This document shows positions 1-8,025 of a stretch of 33,458 nt of DNA, piece after piece. This DNA is from an uncultured Porphyromonadaceae bacterium (GTDB lineage Bacteria > Bacteroidota > Bacteroidia > Bacteroidales > Muribaculaceae). Below the pieces are notes generated by a model, which saw nothing but the letters and a program-made list of their open reading frames with translations, was not told the origin of the DNA and did no database searches. A program made the translations under genes and the position numbers. The stretch lies in contig CABPYL010000034.1 of assembly GCA_902461565.1 (NCBI GenBank), positions 1 to 33,458 on the forward strand, written 5' to 3'. Each line of letters begins with the position of its first letter. The stretch's first letter is position 1.

Positions 1-100
1 GATGCGCGGAGTCCGAGACCGCGATTTCTTCATATTCCGACTTGTCAAACTATACGCCTAAATTTTTAACATTCCATTCGCCCGGATTTAACAAATGCAC

Positions 101-138
101 CGTAATTTCGGCTTGGGCCCGTAATTTCGGCTTGGGCC
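101..138. repeat. 19-bp perfect tandem duplication
   Basis: Two adjacent identical 19-bp units (101-119 and 120-138), each beginning CGTAATTTCGG and ending TTGGGCC. It looks like a simple local duplication. No function is visible. Confidence 0.85.
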
Positions 139-217
139 AATATTTTTTAATTTTGTATTCATGTTTCTTTGGTTTTTATCCGTCGGCCAAAACGGAATCC
201 AAAGATACATATAAAAT

Positions 218-257
218 CCCCTGCTGACACATTCTGTCGACAGGGGTCATTTTTATT
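218..257 (+). terminator. Intrinsic terminator-like hairpin
   Basis: Arms CCCCTG (218-223) and CAGGGG (241-246) enclose a second stem GACA/TGTC (226-229 and 235-238) with loop CATTC. A T-rich tract follows at 248-257. It would end a plus-strand transcript entering from left of the window. Confidence 0.55.
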
Positions 258-412
258 TTGGGTAAAATGGTTAGGTTAATTTTGACTCATGGGGTCAAAT
301 CAACCTGGCCGCAGGGGGCATGCACGCTTGGGTTTTCCAGTAAACTTATGGCAATCCAATATCGGCGCAAAAGCTGATAATGTGTTGAAAGTTGCTTATC
401 TGTTGCTTATTA

Positions 413-455
413 ACAAAATAAAAATAGCTGAAAATCAAACGATTAACAGCTATTT
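413..455 (-). terminator. Terminator of the tRNA-Leu gene
   Basis: On the minus strand a 9-bp perfect stem, AAATAGCTG (455-447) with CAGCTATTT (430-422), begins two bases after the encoded CCA end. It runs into a U-rich tail (423-413). Position and tail fit intrinsic termination of a single-gene tRNA transcript. Confidence 0.75.
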
Positions 456-456
456 G

Positions 457-540
457 TGGTGCCCAGAACAGGACTCGAACCTGCACGCCTCGCAGCACTC
501 GCACCTGAAACGAGCGCGTCTACCATTCCGCCACCTGGGC
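457..540 (-). tRNA. tRNA-Leu (anticodon CAG)
   Basis: The minus strand folds as a class II tRNA of 84 nt including an encoded CCA (459-457). The acceptor GCCCAGG starts at 540 and pairs with TCTGGGC, followed by discriminator A. The D-arm region has GGCGGAATGGTAGACGCGC, usual for leucine tRNAs. The anticodon stem CTCGT/GCGAG holds the loop TTCAGGT, giving anticodon CAG. A variable arm of leucine type and a T arm with loop TTCGAGT follow. The gene stands alone, with a promoter at 576-583 and a terminator at 422-455. Confidence 0.95.
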
Positions 541-575
541 AAAGAGCCAAAACGCGTTTCTTTCGTTTTGCGATG

Positions 576-583
576 CAAAGTTA
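576..583 (-). promoter_or_regulatory. Promoter -7 box of tRNA-Leu
   Basis: The minus strand reads TAACTTTG, an exact match to the Bacteroidetes TAnnTTTG box, about 35 bp upstream of the mature tRNA 5' end. The leader in between contains complementary 7-bp arms (CAAAACG/CGTTTTG) that could form a small hairpin in the precursor. Confidence 0.65.
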
Positions 584-630
584 CACTGTTTTTTCTGAAC
601 CTCCAAATTTTTTAACCGGAATTTTTTTGC

Positions 631-638
631 TACTTTTG
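631..638 (+). promoter_or_regulatory. Promoter -7 box of the rpiB operon
   Basis: TACTTTTG matches TAnnTTTG exactly and is preceded by a T-rich stretch in the -33 region. It lies about 60 bp upstream of the rpiB start, so the leader would be roughly 55 nt. That leader includes a weak GACGC/GCGTT hairpin. Confidence 0.65.
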
Positions 639-697
639 CCGTAAATATAGGACGCTTTTCGGGGCGTTCGTCTTAACGAATTTATAATCACAAAAAT

Positions 698-1171
698 ATG
701 ACCATTTTACGTTCCGGCTTGCCCGTTGGTCTTTGCAGCGACCACGCAGGATTTGAATTGAAAAACATTGTTATCGGCTTCCTGGAAGCCCAGGGTATCT
801 CTGTAAAGGACTTCGGTACTTACAGCACCGACAGCTGCGATTATCCTGATTTCGCCCACCCTTGTGCCGAGGCTGTTGAGACCGGCGAGGTATATCCGGC
901 GATAGCTATGTGCGGCTCGGGTAACGGTATCGCTATGACTTTGAACAAGCATCAGGGTGTACGCGCGGCGCTTTGCTGGGAACCTGAGCTGGCTCGCCTT
1001 GCGCGCTCTCACAACAATGCCAACGTGCTTGTGATGCCTGCCCGTTTCATCGCTCCTGAAGTCGCTCTCAAGATTGTGGAAGTGTTCCTGTCCACTGAAT
1101 TCGAGGGCGGTCGCCACGAACGTCGCATAGAAAAGATTCCCGTACGCGGATGCGAGGAGGTTCAGAAATGA
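698..1171 (+). CDS. rpiB: Ribose-5-phosphate isomerase B
   Basis: Interconverts ribose 5-phosphate and ribulose 5-phosphate in the non-oxidative pentose phosphate pathway; cytosolic. The 157-residue product is of normal family length. Visible hallmarks are SDHAGFE near residues 14-20, the catalytic-cysteine loop CGSGNG (Cys72), and SHNNANVLVMPAR at about 104-116, the phosphate-binding and ring-opening His region of the RpiB/LacAB family. It is first gene of a three-gene operon. Its stop overlaps the next start as ATGA (1168-1171), so translation is probably coupled. A LacAB-type sugar isomerase is possible in principle, but the CGSGNG and HNNAN motifs fit RpiB. Confidence 0.93.
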   Translation: MTILRSGLPVGLCSDHAGFELKNIVIGFLEAQGISVKDFGTYSTDSCDYPDFAHPCAEAVETGEVYPAIAMCGSGNGIAMTLNKHQGVRAALCWEPELARLARSHNNANVLVMPARFIAPEVALKIVEVFLSTEFEGGRHERRIEKIPVRGCEEVQK

Positions 1172-2730
1172 AAAAAATTGTCTGGGCAGCCGCCTGTGCT
1201 ATGGCACTGGCGGCTCCGGCCTTTCTTTGCGCGTGTGCAGATGGTGGAAAGGATAATAAATTAGTTATTATCACCACCAACGATACGCACTCGAATATTG
1301 ACCCGGGGCGCGATGGCCTTGGTGGCGTGATGCGACGCAAGGCGCTTATCGACAGCATCCGCGGTGCTGAGGATAATGTGTTGGTAATCGACGCCGGAGA
1401 TGCCGTGCAAGGCTCGTTATATTTTTATTTATATGGCGGTAAGGTCGAGCAGGAGGTACTGAATATGCTCGGCACGGATATGCGCATTCTCGGCAACCAT
1501 GAGTTCGACAATGGCGTGGATTCACTTGCTGCGGTACTGAAATTATCGGACGCGACGAAACTTTCATCGAACTACGTTCTTGACAATTCGGCTCTGAAGG
1601 GTATGTTCAAGCCTTATGAGATAAAAGAGATAAACGGACACAAAATAGGTTTCATCGGCATCAATCTGAACCCCGACGGCATTGTTGCCAAAGGCAATTA
1701 TGACGGTGTGGAGTTCCTGCCCATCGTTGCCACAGCGAACGAGATGGCACGCAAGTTGCGCGAGGAGGACAAGGTAGAGGCTGTGATTGCCGTTTCGCAT
1801 ATCGGCTACAACCCCGCCGGACTTGTCGGCGATTCAGTACTTGCCGTAAACTCCCTCGGCATCGATGTAATTATCGGAGGCCATTCCCACGATACCATCG
1901 ACCCGACTACAACTGAAGGATTACGACGCTCACACCTTCTCAACCTCGACGGCAAACCCGTTCTGGTTACGCAGACTGGCAAATACGGGCGTAACGTCGG
2001 CAAGATTGAAATTGATCTTGACAGCCTCGCGCTCGGCGCTACTCCGCGCTACGAACTTCTGCCTGTCGACACCCGTTATGACGGGCACCCCGACCCGGCT
2101 ATGGCAAAGATGCTGTCCGGATATTCTGCCGGCGTGGATTCGCTGATGCACGACTGGATCGGTACTACCGACCGTCTGCTGAAAAATTCCGATCCCGAGT
2201 TGCTCAATTTCTTCTGCGATTATGTATTGGAACGCGGACACGAACTCACAGGAACAGTCGACCTCGCTATTGCAAACAAGGGAGGCCTGCGTGCCGACAT
2301 TCCGGAAGGTAATTTCTCCAAGGGACACATAATCAATATGGTACCCTTCCGCAATTATGTATGTGTTGTAGAGATGAGTGGCAAAGACCTTGCCGACGTA
2401 TTCGATGTTATGGCGATGACCGACGGTAACGGGGTGAGCGACAACGTGCGTGTAAAATATATGAAAAACGGCGACAAGCCTGAGGTTAAAGAAATACTTA
2501 TCGACGGCAAAAAACTCGATCCGGCGCGTACCTACCGCGTGGCTACTATCGACTATCTTGCCAACGGAGGCGACTACATGACCGGCTTCACACGCGGCAA
2601 GGTTGTCGCACAAAGCCCCAATGCCGTTTTCGACGACCTTATATATTACTTCACCGACGGCAAGGGCAAAGGACATCAGCTGAAATCCTCCGCAGAGAAC
2701 CGATGGACCGCTGTCGCCTCCGGAGAATAA
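1168..2730 (+). CDS. 5'-nucleotidase / metallophosphatase lipoprotein (UshA-like)
   Basis: Predicted exported phosphoesterase that releases phosphate from nucleotides or cyclic nucleotides. The start at 1168 is chosen over 1150 because it makes the ATGA overlap with rpiB, follows an AGGAGG at 1155-1160, and begins a lysine-rich signal sequence. Cysteines in FLCAC (Cys23 best) suggest lipid anchoring. The metallophosphatase motifs appear in order: NDTH (about 38-41), GDAVQG, GNHEFDNG, SHIGYN and GGHSHD. A 5'-nucleotidase C-terminal domain follows, with NKGGLRADIPEG and a late NGGDYMTG. The 520-residue length fits the family. It ends 13 bp before the next gene. Substrate specificity cannot be read from the sequence. 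Confidence 0.9.
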   Translation: MKKIVWAAACAMALAAPAFLCACADGGKDNKLVIITTNDTHSNIDPGRDGLGGVMRRKALIDSIRGAEDNVLVIDAGDAVQGSLYFYLYGGKVEQEVLNMLGTDMRILGNHEFDNGVDSLAAVLKLSDATKLSSNYVLDNSALKGMFKPYEIKEINGHKIGFIGINLNPDGIVAKGNYDGVEFLPIVATANEMARKLREEDKVEAVIAVSHIGYNPAGLVGDSVLAVNSLGIDVIIGGHSHDTIDPTTTEGLRRSHLLNLDGKPVLVTQTGKYGRNVGKIEIDLDSLALGATPRYELLPVDTRYDGHPDPAMAKMLSGYSAGVDSLMHDWIGTTDRLLKNSDPELLNFFCDYVLERGHELTGTVDLAIANKGGLRADIPEGNFSKGHIINMVPFRNYVCVVEMSGKDLADVFDVMAMTDGNGVSDNVRVKYMKNGDKPEVKEILIDGKKLDPARTYRVATIDYLANGGDYMTGFTRGKVVAQSPNAVFDDLIYYFTDGKGKGHQLKSSAENRWTAVASGE

Positions 2731-2743
2731 CACCAGATATACC

Positions 2744-5707
2744 ATGAAGAAAATACTGACAGTGGTGCTTGCGGCGGCCACACTCACCGCCGGCGCCGTC
2801 ACCACCAACGTGGAACGCAACCGCGCCGAACAGGCGCAGGCATGGGCCGATTCGGTGTACACTACCCTATCTCCCCGCCAGCGGATAGCACAGCTGATGG
2901 TTCCTTGGCTTATGCCAGGCCAAAACGGTACGCGCGAGAGCGCACGCAAGCTGATGGGCGACTATGGCTGCGGAGGCATGATTCTGCAACGCGGCACCGT
3001 GGAGGCTACTGCCGACGCAATACGCTACGGCGAAGAATTCGCCACAGTACCCCCTTTAGTTACGCTCGACGGCGAGTGGGGCCTGTCCATGCGCGTGCAG
3101 GATACTCCACGCTTCCCGCATAACGTTGCTCTGGGAGCCATACGCAACACCCGTCTACTATACGATTATGGCCGCGAAGTTGCCCGTGAGTGCCGTTTGA
3201 TGGGCTTCGACGTTGATTACGCGCCGGTTGCCGATGTAAACTCCAATCCGAATAATCCTGTTATCGGTTACCGTGCCTTCGGCGAAGACCCGGAGCGCGT
3301 GGCAAAGGCGACAGTGGCGTATTCTCTCGGTCTGGAGGACGGTGGTGTACAAGCCGTGGCCAAGCACTTCCCCGGTCATGGCGACACCGACGCAGATTCG
3401 CATAAGGAACTGCCTACCGTTCATCACAGCAAACGAATGCTTGACAGCACCGACCTTGTGCCTTTCCGCAGTTTCATCGACGCAGGCTGTTCCGGCATTA
3501 TGGTGGGCCACCTTGCCGTACCGTCGCTCGACAAATCGGGACGCCCGGCTTCAATGTCGCCTAAAATCAGCACCGGGCTGCTGCGTAATCAGCTTGGTTT
3601 CGAAGGACTTGTATATACCGATGCTCTGGGTATGAAAGGCGCTTTGATGAAAGGCAAAAATGCTGCCGTAACGGCTCTTGAGGCCGGCGCAGACATGCTT
3701 GTGGCTGTGCCTGATGTCAAGGAAGCGCTTGACGCCATTGAGAAAGCCATCGAAAAAGGCAAAATCAAGGAAAGTACCATCGAGGAACGCTGCAAACGTG
3801 TGCTCCGCTATAAATACTTGTTTAACTGCGCGGATACCGTCGTTCCAGATAACGCGCAGCTAAAAAAAGCAGTTAACACCCCCGAAGCAGAGGCCCTTAT
3901 AAAGAAACTCGCGTCAGCCTCGATCACTGTACTGCGAAACCGCGGAGGCATTTTGCCCGTTGGCAAACTTGCCGAAAAAAAAATCGTGGCAGTCAACATC
4001 GGCGCCCCCGAGCACAACGACTTTACAAAAGTCTGCCGCCATTATGCCGACGTGCAGCTATTCTCCACCAACGGTGCTCTGCTGCCTGCAGCGGCAATAA
4101 ACGCCGTGCGCGGCGCCGACGTGGTGATTGCAGCGGCATACAACGACAACGCATCGTCGCGCGCCGTAATGCAACAACTATCCGGAGCCACTGAAAATCT
4201 CGTCGGTGTTTTCCTTGTCAACCCATACAAGATGCAGAAATTCCATGCGTCGATAAAAGACATGGCTGCAATCGTGCTTGCCTACGACGACATACCTGCC
4301 GAGCGCGTCAGTGCTGCAGAAGCCATCTTCGGAGGAATTAATGTAGACGGCGTGCTACCAGTAAACCTCGAAGGCATCGCCCCTGCTGGTACAAGTGTCA
4401 AACTGCTGAAAACACGCCTTGGGTTCTCATCGCCTGTGGCCGAGGGCATGGCGCCGTGGCTCACAGACAGCATCGATTCGCTCGTCAACGTCGGCCTCAG
4501 CTCCGGCGCCTTTCCCGGGTGTCAGGTACTGGTAGCCCGCAACGGCAATATCGTCATCGACAGGCAATACGGCCACCTTGCTATGGGTGGAGGTGCAAAG
4601 GTGAGTCCGCAGACGGTATACGACCTCGCGTCCGTATCCAAGGCTACCGGCACATTGCCCGGAATTATGAAAGCCTACGATATGGGGCTCCTCAAACTCG
4701 ATGCTAAACTCAGTGCACTTATCCCCGAGATAACCGACTCTGCAAAAAAAGAGATTACAGTACGCGAACTGCTTTATCATGAATCGGGCATGCCGCCGGC
4801 ACTGAACATGTTCAAAGTGATGATTGATTCCAACACTTTCACCGGCAAAATGATTACTCCGCGTCCCGACGCCGACCACAAAATTAAGATACAGAACAAG
4901 GCCTACGGGCACAACAATGCACGCCTACGCACAGATATTGTTTCGCGCCACCGTTCAGAAGCCTTTCCCGTAGAAGCCTCCCGTGGTCTATTTACAGGTC
5001 AGGCAGCATACGATACCATTATGGGGCGCATCTACGACATTCCTCTGCGCGACACCAAAGATTATACATACTCCTGCCTGAATTTCTGCCTGCTGATGAA
5101 CATAGAGCAGCGCCTCACCGGACGTAGCCACGATGAATTTGTAGGCAGCGAGATTTTCGCGCCGCTTGGCGCATACCGCACAGGCTACCGCCCTACCCAG
5201 TGGAGCAACATAGTTGATATAGCCCCCACCGAACACGACACTTTCCTTCGCCGCCAGACACTACGCGGCTTCGTACACGACGAAACCGCAAATTTTTCGG
5301 GCGGCGTTCAGGGCAACGCAGGCCTGTTCGCCAACGCCGGCGATCTTGCCAAGATATGCCAGATGTGGCTAAACGGAGGTACATACGGCGGACAGCGCGT
5401 GCTGTCCGCAGAAACCGTACGGCTGTTCACCACCGACAAAAGCCCCACATGCCGACGCGGCTTAGGCTTCGACAAACCCGACACAGAAAACCCCGACTAC
5501 TCTCCAACCTGCGACGAAGCCAGAGCCTCGGTATACGGACACCTCGGCTTTACGGGAACCGTTTTCTGGGTCGATCCAGAAGAAAATCTGATATTTATTT
5601 TTCTCACCAACCGCGTAAATCCCACCCGCGACAACGCAGCCTTCAGCAAACTCAACATACGTCCCCGCCTTTTCTCCTACGTATACCGTAGCCTCGCAAA
5701 CGATTGA
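2744..5707 (+). CDS. GH3 beta-N-acetylhexosaminidase fused to a serine beta-lactamase-fold domain
   Basis: A 987-residue exported two-domain protein. After a signal peptide (about 1-18), a glycoside hydrolase family 3 domain carries the NagZ-type loop KHFPGHGDTDADSH (about 207-220) and YTDALGM with the likely nucleophile Asp near 293. A GH3 C-terminal alpha/beta domain follows to about 560. The second half is a class C beta-lactamase/esterase-like domain with SVSK (Ser630, Lys633), YSC at about 776 where Y-x-N is usual, and a late GHLGFTG motif. Fusions of this kind are known in Bacteroidetes and are presumed to act on peptidoglycan fragments or chitooligosaccharides; that role is inference. 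It is the last gene of the rpiB operon, followed by the terminator at 5727-5760. Confidence 0.9.
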   Translation: MKKILTVVLAAATLTAGAVTTNVERNRAEQAQAWADSVYTTLSPRQRIAQLMVPWLMPGQNGTRESARKLMGDYGCGGMILQRGTVEATADAIRYGEEFATVPPLVTLDGEWGLSMRVQDTPRFPHNVALGAIRNTRLLYDYGREVARECRLMGFDVDYAPVADVNSNPNNPVIGYRAFGEDPERVAKATVAYSLGLEDGGVQAVAKHFPGHGDTDADSHKELPTVHHSKRMLDSTDLVPFRSFIDAGCSGIMVGHLAVPSLDKSGRPASMSPKISTGLLRNQLGFEGLVYTDALGMKGALMKGKNAAVTALEAGADMLVAVPDVKEALDAIEKAIEKGKIKESTIEERCKRVLRYKYLFNCADTVVPDNAQLKKAVNTPEAEALIKKLASASITVLRNRGGILPVGKLAEKKIVAVNIGAPEHNDFTKVCRHYADVQLFSTNGALLPAAAINAVRGADVVIAAAYNDNASSRAVMQQLSGATENLVGVFLVNPYKMQKFHASIKDMAAIVLAYDDIPAERVSAAEAIFGGINVDGVLPVNLEGIAPAGTSVKLLKTRLGFSSPVAEGMAPWLTDSIDSLVNVGLSSGAFPGCQVLVARNGNIVIDRQYGHLAMGGGAKVSPQTVYDLASVSKATGTLPGIMKAYDMGLLKLDAKLSALIPEITDSAKKEITVRELLYHESGMPPALNMFKVMIDSNTFTGKMITPRPDADHKIKIQNKAYGHNNARLRTDIVSRHRSEAFPVEASRGLFTGQAAYDTIMGRIYDIPLRDTKDYTYSCLNFCLLMNIEQRLTGRSHDEFVGSEIFAPLGAYRTGYRPTQWSNIVDIAPTEHDTFLRRQTLRGFVHDETANFSGGVQGNAGLFANAGDLAKICQMWLNGGTYGGQRVLSAETVRLFTTDKSPTCRRGLGFDKPDTENPDYSPTCDEARASVYGHLGFTGTVFWVDPEENLIFIFLTNRVNPTRDNAAFSKLNIRPRLFSYVYRSLAND

Positions 5708-5726
5708 ATCATCCCGACCCCATATC

Positions 5727-5760
5727 CGGTGGCTGCGCAGTGCGCGGCCGCCGTTTTTTT
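5727..5760 (+). terminator. Terminator of the rpiB operon
   Basis: A 12-bp stem (5727-5738 with 5742-5753, two G-T wobbles, loop AGT) is followed directly by seven T residues (5754-5760). It lies just after the GH3 fusion stop. Because it sits upstream of 5809, it also argues against any start for the next gene before that point. Confidence 0.88.
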
Positions 5761-5796
5761 AAGAACCGGTTATGCGATAGTATTGACAGAATTATG

Positions 5797-5804
5797 TACC
5801 TTTG
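5797..5804 (+). promoter_or_regulatory. Promoter -7 box very close to the next start codon
   Basis: TACCTTTG matches TAnnTTTG exactly. Its last base is only five bases before the ATG at 5809, so transcription would be expected to begin at or beside the start codon. A TTG lies at 5783-5785, but the spacing is shorter than usual. Confidence 0.5.
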
Positions 5805-5808
5805 TGTC

Positions 5809-6942
5809 ATGAGAAGACTTTATTATGTTCTGTTCCTTGCATCACTGACCGCAACCGGTTGCACAACCATCCGTTCAATCAGATGCGGTAGTCCGTCCAC
5901 CGACACTTACCGCAATTTTGCGCTTGATACTATCAGGAGCCATCCGGCTAAAGATGTATTCATTACTGATGAACGGCATGACAGATTCTTTGAAGATACA
6001 AAACTGTCGGGCGGCTGCTTCAACTACGAAACTATCAGCGAATATTTTTCACGATGTCGAGGTAACGGGGCGCTTCTTATTGTACGCAACGATACCATTC
6101 TTCTTGAGCAATACTATGGCAGCTTCCGTCGGCTTTCGCCATCCAACATCTTCTCCATAACCAAAGCCATTACCGCACTGCTCTGCGGCATCGCAGCCGA
6201 CGAAGGCCTCCTTACCATCACCGATCCCGTAACACATTATATTCCCGAACTAAAAGATGCAGACCCCACCTTCGGGCAACTTACCATAGAGCATCTTCTT
6301 GATATGCGCACTGGTCTGGACTTCGAAGAAGGATACGGCTGGAATCCATTCTCGAAAATGGCAAAACTATATTACGGAAAAGACGTTGTAGGACAGTTTA
6401 AAAAATTACATTTCAAAGACAAGCCCGGTATCACCCATTATTATAACTCTATGGCGACAGCCCTCCTCGGCGTAGCTCTTGAAAGAGCTGTCGGGAAACC
6501 GTACGCCGAATATCTGGAAGAAAAAATATGGAAACCGCTGGACATGGAAAGCGACGCATACATCTCACTCGACGATGACAAGCACAGGCAGTCCAAAGCC
6601 TACGGAGGCCTTGTTACCAATGTACGCGACCTCGCCAAAATAGGCAGGCTGTATATCAACGGCGGCGTTTACGATGGCAAACGCATCGTCAGCAAAGAAT
6701 GGATATACCGCACCACACATGCCGCGTTGGAAAACGAGGCATATTCTCTGGGATGGAACAACATAACTACCCAAATTGATGGAACAAACGTCGTTACATC
6801 ACGTTTTTTTGCCATCGGGCTATACGGCCAGGTTCTGTTTTGCGACCCCGTACAGAATCTGATATTCGTAACCTTGGGTGAAAACAAATCCACAGAATAT
6901 CACCTTCTTTTCGACAGCCTGAGCACTATCCTAACCCGCTGA
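5809..6942 (+). CDS. Serine hydrolase lipoprotein, class C beta-lactamase fold
   Basis: A 377-residue predicted lipoprotein. The signal sequence MRRLYYVLFLASLTATGC has a lipobox ATGC with Cys18. The serine beta-lactamase/penicillin-binding fold shows SITK (Ser116, Lys119) and YYN (211-213) in the places of SxxK and YxN. GLYGQ near the C-terminus stands where the KTG/HxG strand is expected. Likely roles are an envelope esterase, peptidase or amidase; there is no evidence for antibiotic resistance. The start at 5809 is preferred over a TTG at 5704, which would run through the upstream terminator and lack a signal peptide at its N-terminus. It is monocistronic, with its stop two bases from the convergent aldo/keto reductase stop. 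Confidence 0.85.
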   Translation: MRRLYYVLFLASLTATGCTTIRSIRCGSPSTDTYRNFALDTIRSHPAKDVFITDERHDRFFEDTKLSGGCFNYETISEYFSRCRGNGALLIVRNDTILLEQYYGSFRRLSPSNIFSITKAITALLCGIAADEGLLTITDPVTHYIPELKDADPTFGQLTIEHLLDMRTGLDFEEGYGWNPFSKMAKLYYGKDVVGQFKKLHFKDKPGITHYYNSMATALLGVALERAVGKPYAEYLEEKIWKPLDMESDAYISLDDDKHRQSKAYGGLVTNVRDLAKIGRLYINGGVYDGKRIVSKEWIYRTTHAALENEAYSLGWNNITTQIDGTNVVTSRFFAIGLYGQVLFCDPVQNLIFVTLGENKSTEYHLLFDSLSTILTR

Positions 6943-6944
6943 AG

Positions 6945-7901
6945 CTATCGATTTAAAATTGAATCTATCGTTTTAAGTTCATCGGCAGAGAATTCGGGGC
7001 CATCGAGAGTACGGAGGTTATCTGTAAGTTGTTTAACAGACGAAGAACCGATAATCACTGATGTTACCCTATCGTCTGTAAGAATCCATCCCAGAGCCAT
7101 CTGGGCCAAGGATTGACCTCGCTTGGCAGCGATTTCGTTCAGCTGACGCGCTTTATCCACCTTTTCATCGGTAACTTGCGAGCGCTGAAGAAAACCTGTA
7201 CTTTTGGCCGCTCGGCTGTCGGCGGGTATACCGTGCAGATACTTGTCGGTAAGCAGCCCTTGCGCAAGCGGAGAAAATACAGTGATTCCGCTGCCGCAGG
7301 ATGCTGCTATGCCGAAGTTATTATCGGCGGAAGCGGTGTCGAACATCGAGTAACGGTACTGACTCACAAGACAGGGGACCTTTGCTTCCGATAGAAGTCT
7401 ATAGGCATATGCCTGCTCTTTGGGGGGATATTTGGATATACCGGCATAGAGCGCCTTGCCACTGCGCACTATATCAATCAAAGCCTGCATCGTCTCCTCT
7501 ATCGGCGTTACTCCGTCGTAGCGATGGCTATAGAATACATCGAAATACTCGAGACCGGTTCTTCTCAGACTGGCATTACATGATGCTATCAGATTTTTTC
7601 GCGAAGAATTGCCGCCGTACACACCGGGCCACATATCATGGCCAGCCTTAGACGAGATGAACAATTCGTCGCGGTGTGCAAGCAAATTGTCCTTCAAGAC
7701 CTTTCCGAAATTGATTTCCGCACTACCTGGCGAAGGTCCGTAATTGTTTGCAAGGTCAAAGTGGCATACACCGTTATCAAAAGCCGTAAGCAGCATATCT
7801 CTTGCAGTGGCAAAGTCATCTACATCGCCGAAATTATGCCATAAACCCAAAGAAATTACAGGAAGTTCAATCCCGCTGTGGCCGCATCTTCTGTACTTCA
7901 T
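6945..7901 (-). CDS. Aldo/keto reductase, YghZ (AKR14)-like
   Basis: Predicted cytosolic NADPH-dependent reductase of 318 residues. The tetrad expected for the superfamily is visible: Asp49 (FDLANNYG), Tyr54, Lys85 (SSKAG) and His126 (YSHRYD). The opening KYRRCGHSGIELPVISLGLW and the stretch SLGLWHNFG closely resemble E. coli YghZ, an L-glyceraldehyde-3-phosphate reductase. NADPH-site residues fall in SPLAQGLLTDKY and IIGSSSVKQL. It is slightly shorter than YghZ (about 346 residues). It stands alone, with a promoter at 7937-7964. The substrate is inferred from similarity only and could be another small aldehyde. Confidence 0.88.
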   Translation of the reverse strand: MKYRRCGHSGIELPVISLGLWHNFGDVDDFATARDMLLTAFDNGVCHFDLANNYGPSPGSAEINFGKVLKDNLLAHRDELFISSKAGHDMWPGVYGGNSSRKNLIASCNASLRRTGLEYFDVFYSHRYDGVTPIEETMQALIDIVRSGKALYAGISKYPPKEQAYAYRLLSEAKVPCLVSQYRYSMFDTASADNNFGIAASCGSGITVFSPLAQGLLTDKYLHGIPADSRAAKSTGFLQRSQVTDEKVDKARQLNEIAAKRGQSLAQMALGWILTDDRVTSVIIGSSSVKQLTDNLRTLDGPEFSADELKTIDSILNR

Positions 7902-7936
7902 ATTTCAGTTCTATAAATTTTGAGTGTTTCGCATTG

Positions 7937-7964
7937 CAAATCTACAAATTTATTTCCATCCAAA
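7937..7964 (-). promoter_or_regulatory. Promoter of the aldo/keto reductase
   Basis: The minus strand has TTTG (7964-7961), 16 bp, then TAGATTTG (7944-7937), matching the -33 and -7 elements of Bacteroidetes. The box lies about 36 bp upstream of the start codon. Confidence 0.6.
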
Positions 7965-7973
7965 AAATACGGA

Positions 7974-8006
7974 TACAAAAAAAGCGCGCCTGCCGGCGCG
8001 CTTTCT
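7974..8006 (-). terminator. Terminator of the 1118-residue protein gene
   Basis: A perfect 10-bp stem (7981-7990 with 7995-8004, loop TGCC) lies about 20 bp after the stop of the minus-strand gene. On the minus strand it runs into a U tract (7983-7977). The arms are very GC-rich at their core. Confidence 0.88.
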
Positions 8007-8025
8007 ATCTGGAGTAGCTTGAAGT

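Larger units (their letters stand above)
1..456. other. Gene-poor left edge
   Basis: No open reading frame here has a recognisable protein, a signal peptide, or a plausible start with a promoter. The stretch is AT-rich with patches of low complexity. It holds a tandem duplication (101-138), a terminator-like hairpin (218-246) and the terminator of the tRNA gene (422-455). It is probably the downstream region of a gene lying left of the window. Nothing else can be supported. Confidence 0.6.

Noticed and set aside
289..615. Plus-strand frames across the tRNA-Leu gene
   Set aside because: The reading frames exist only because the tRNA complement lacks stops; the tRNA fold is unambiguous.
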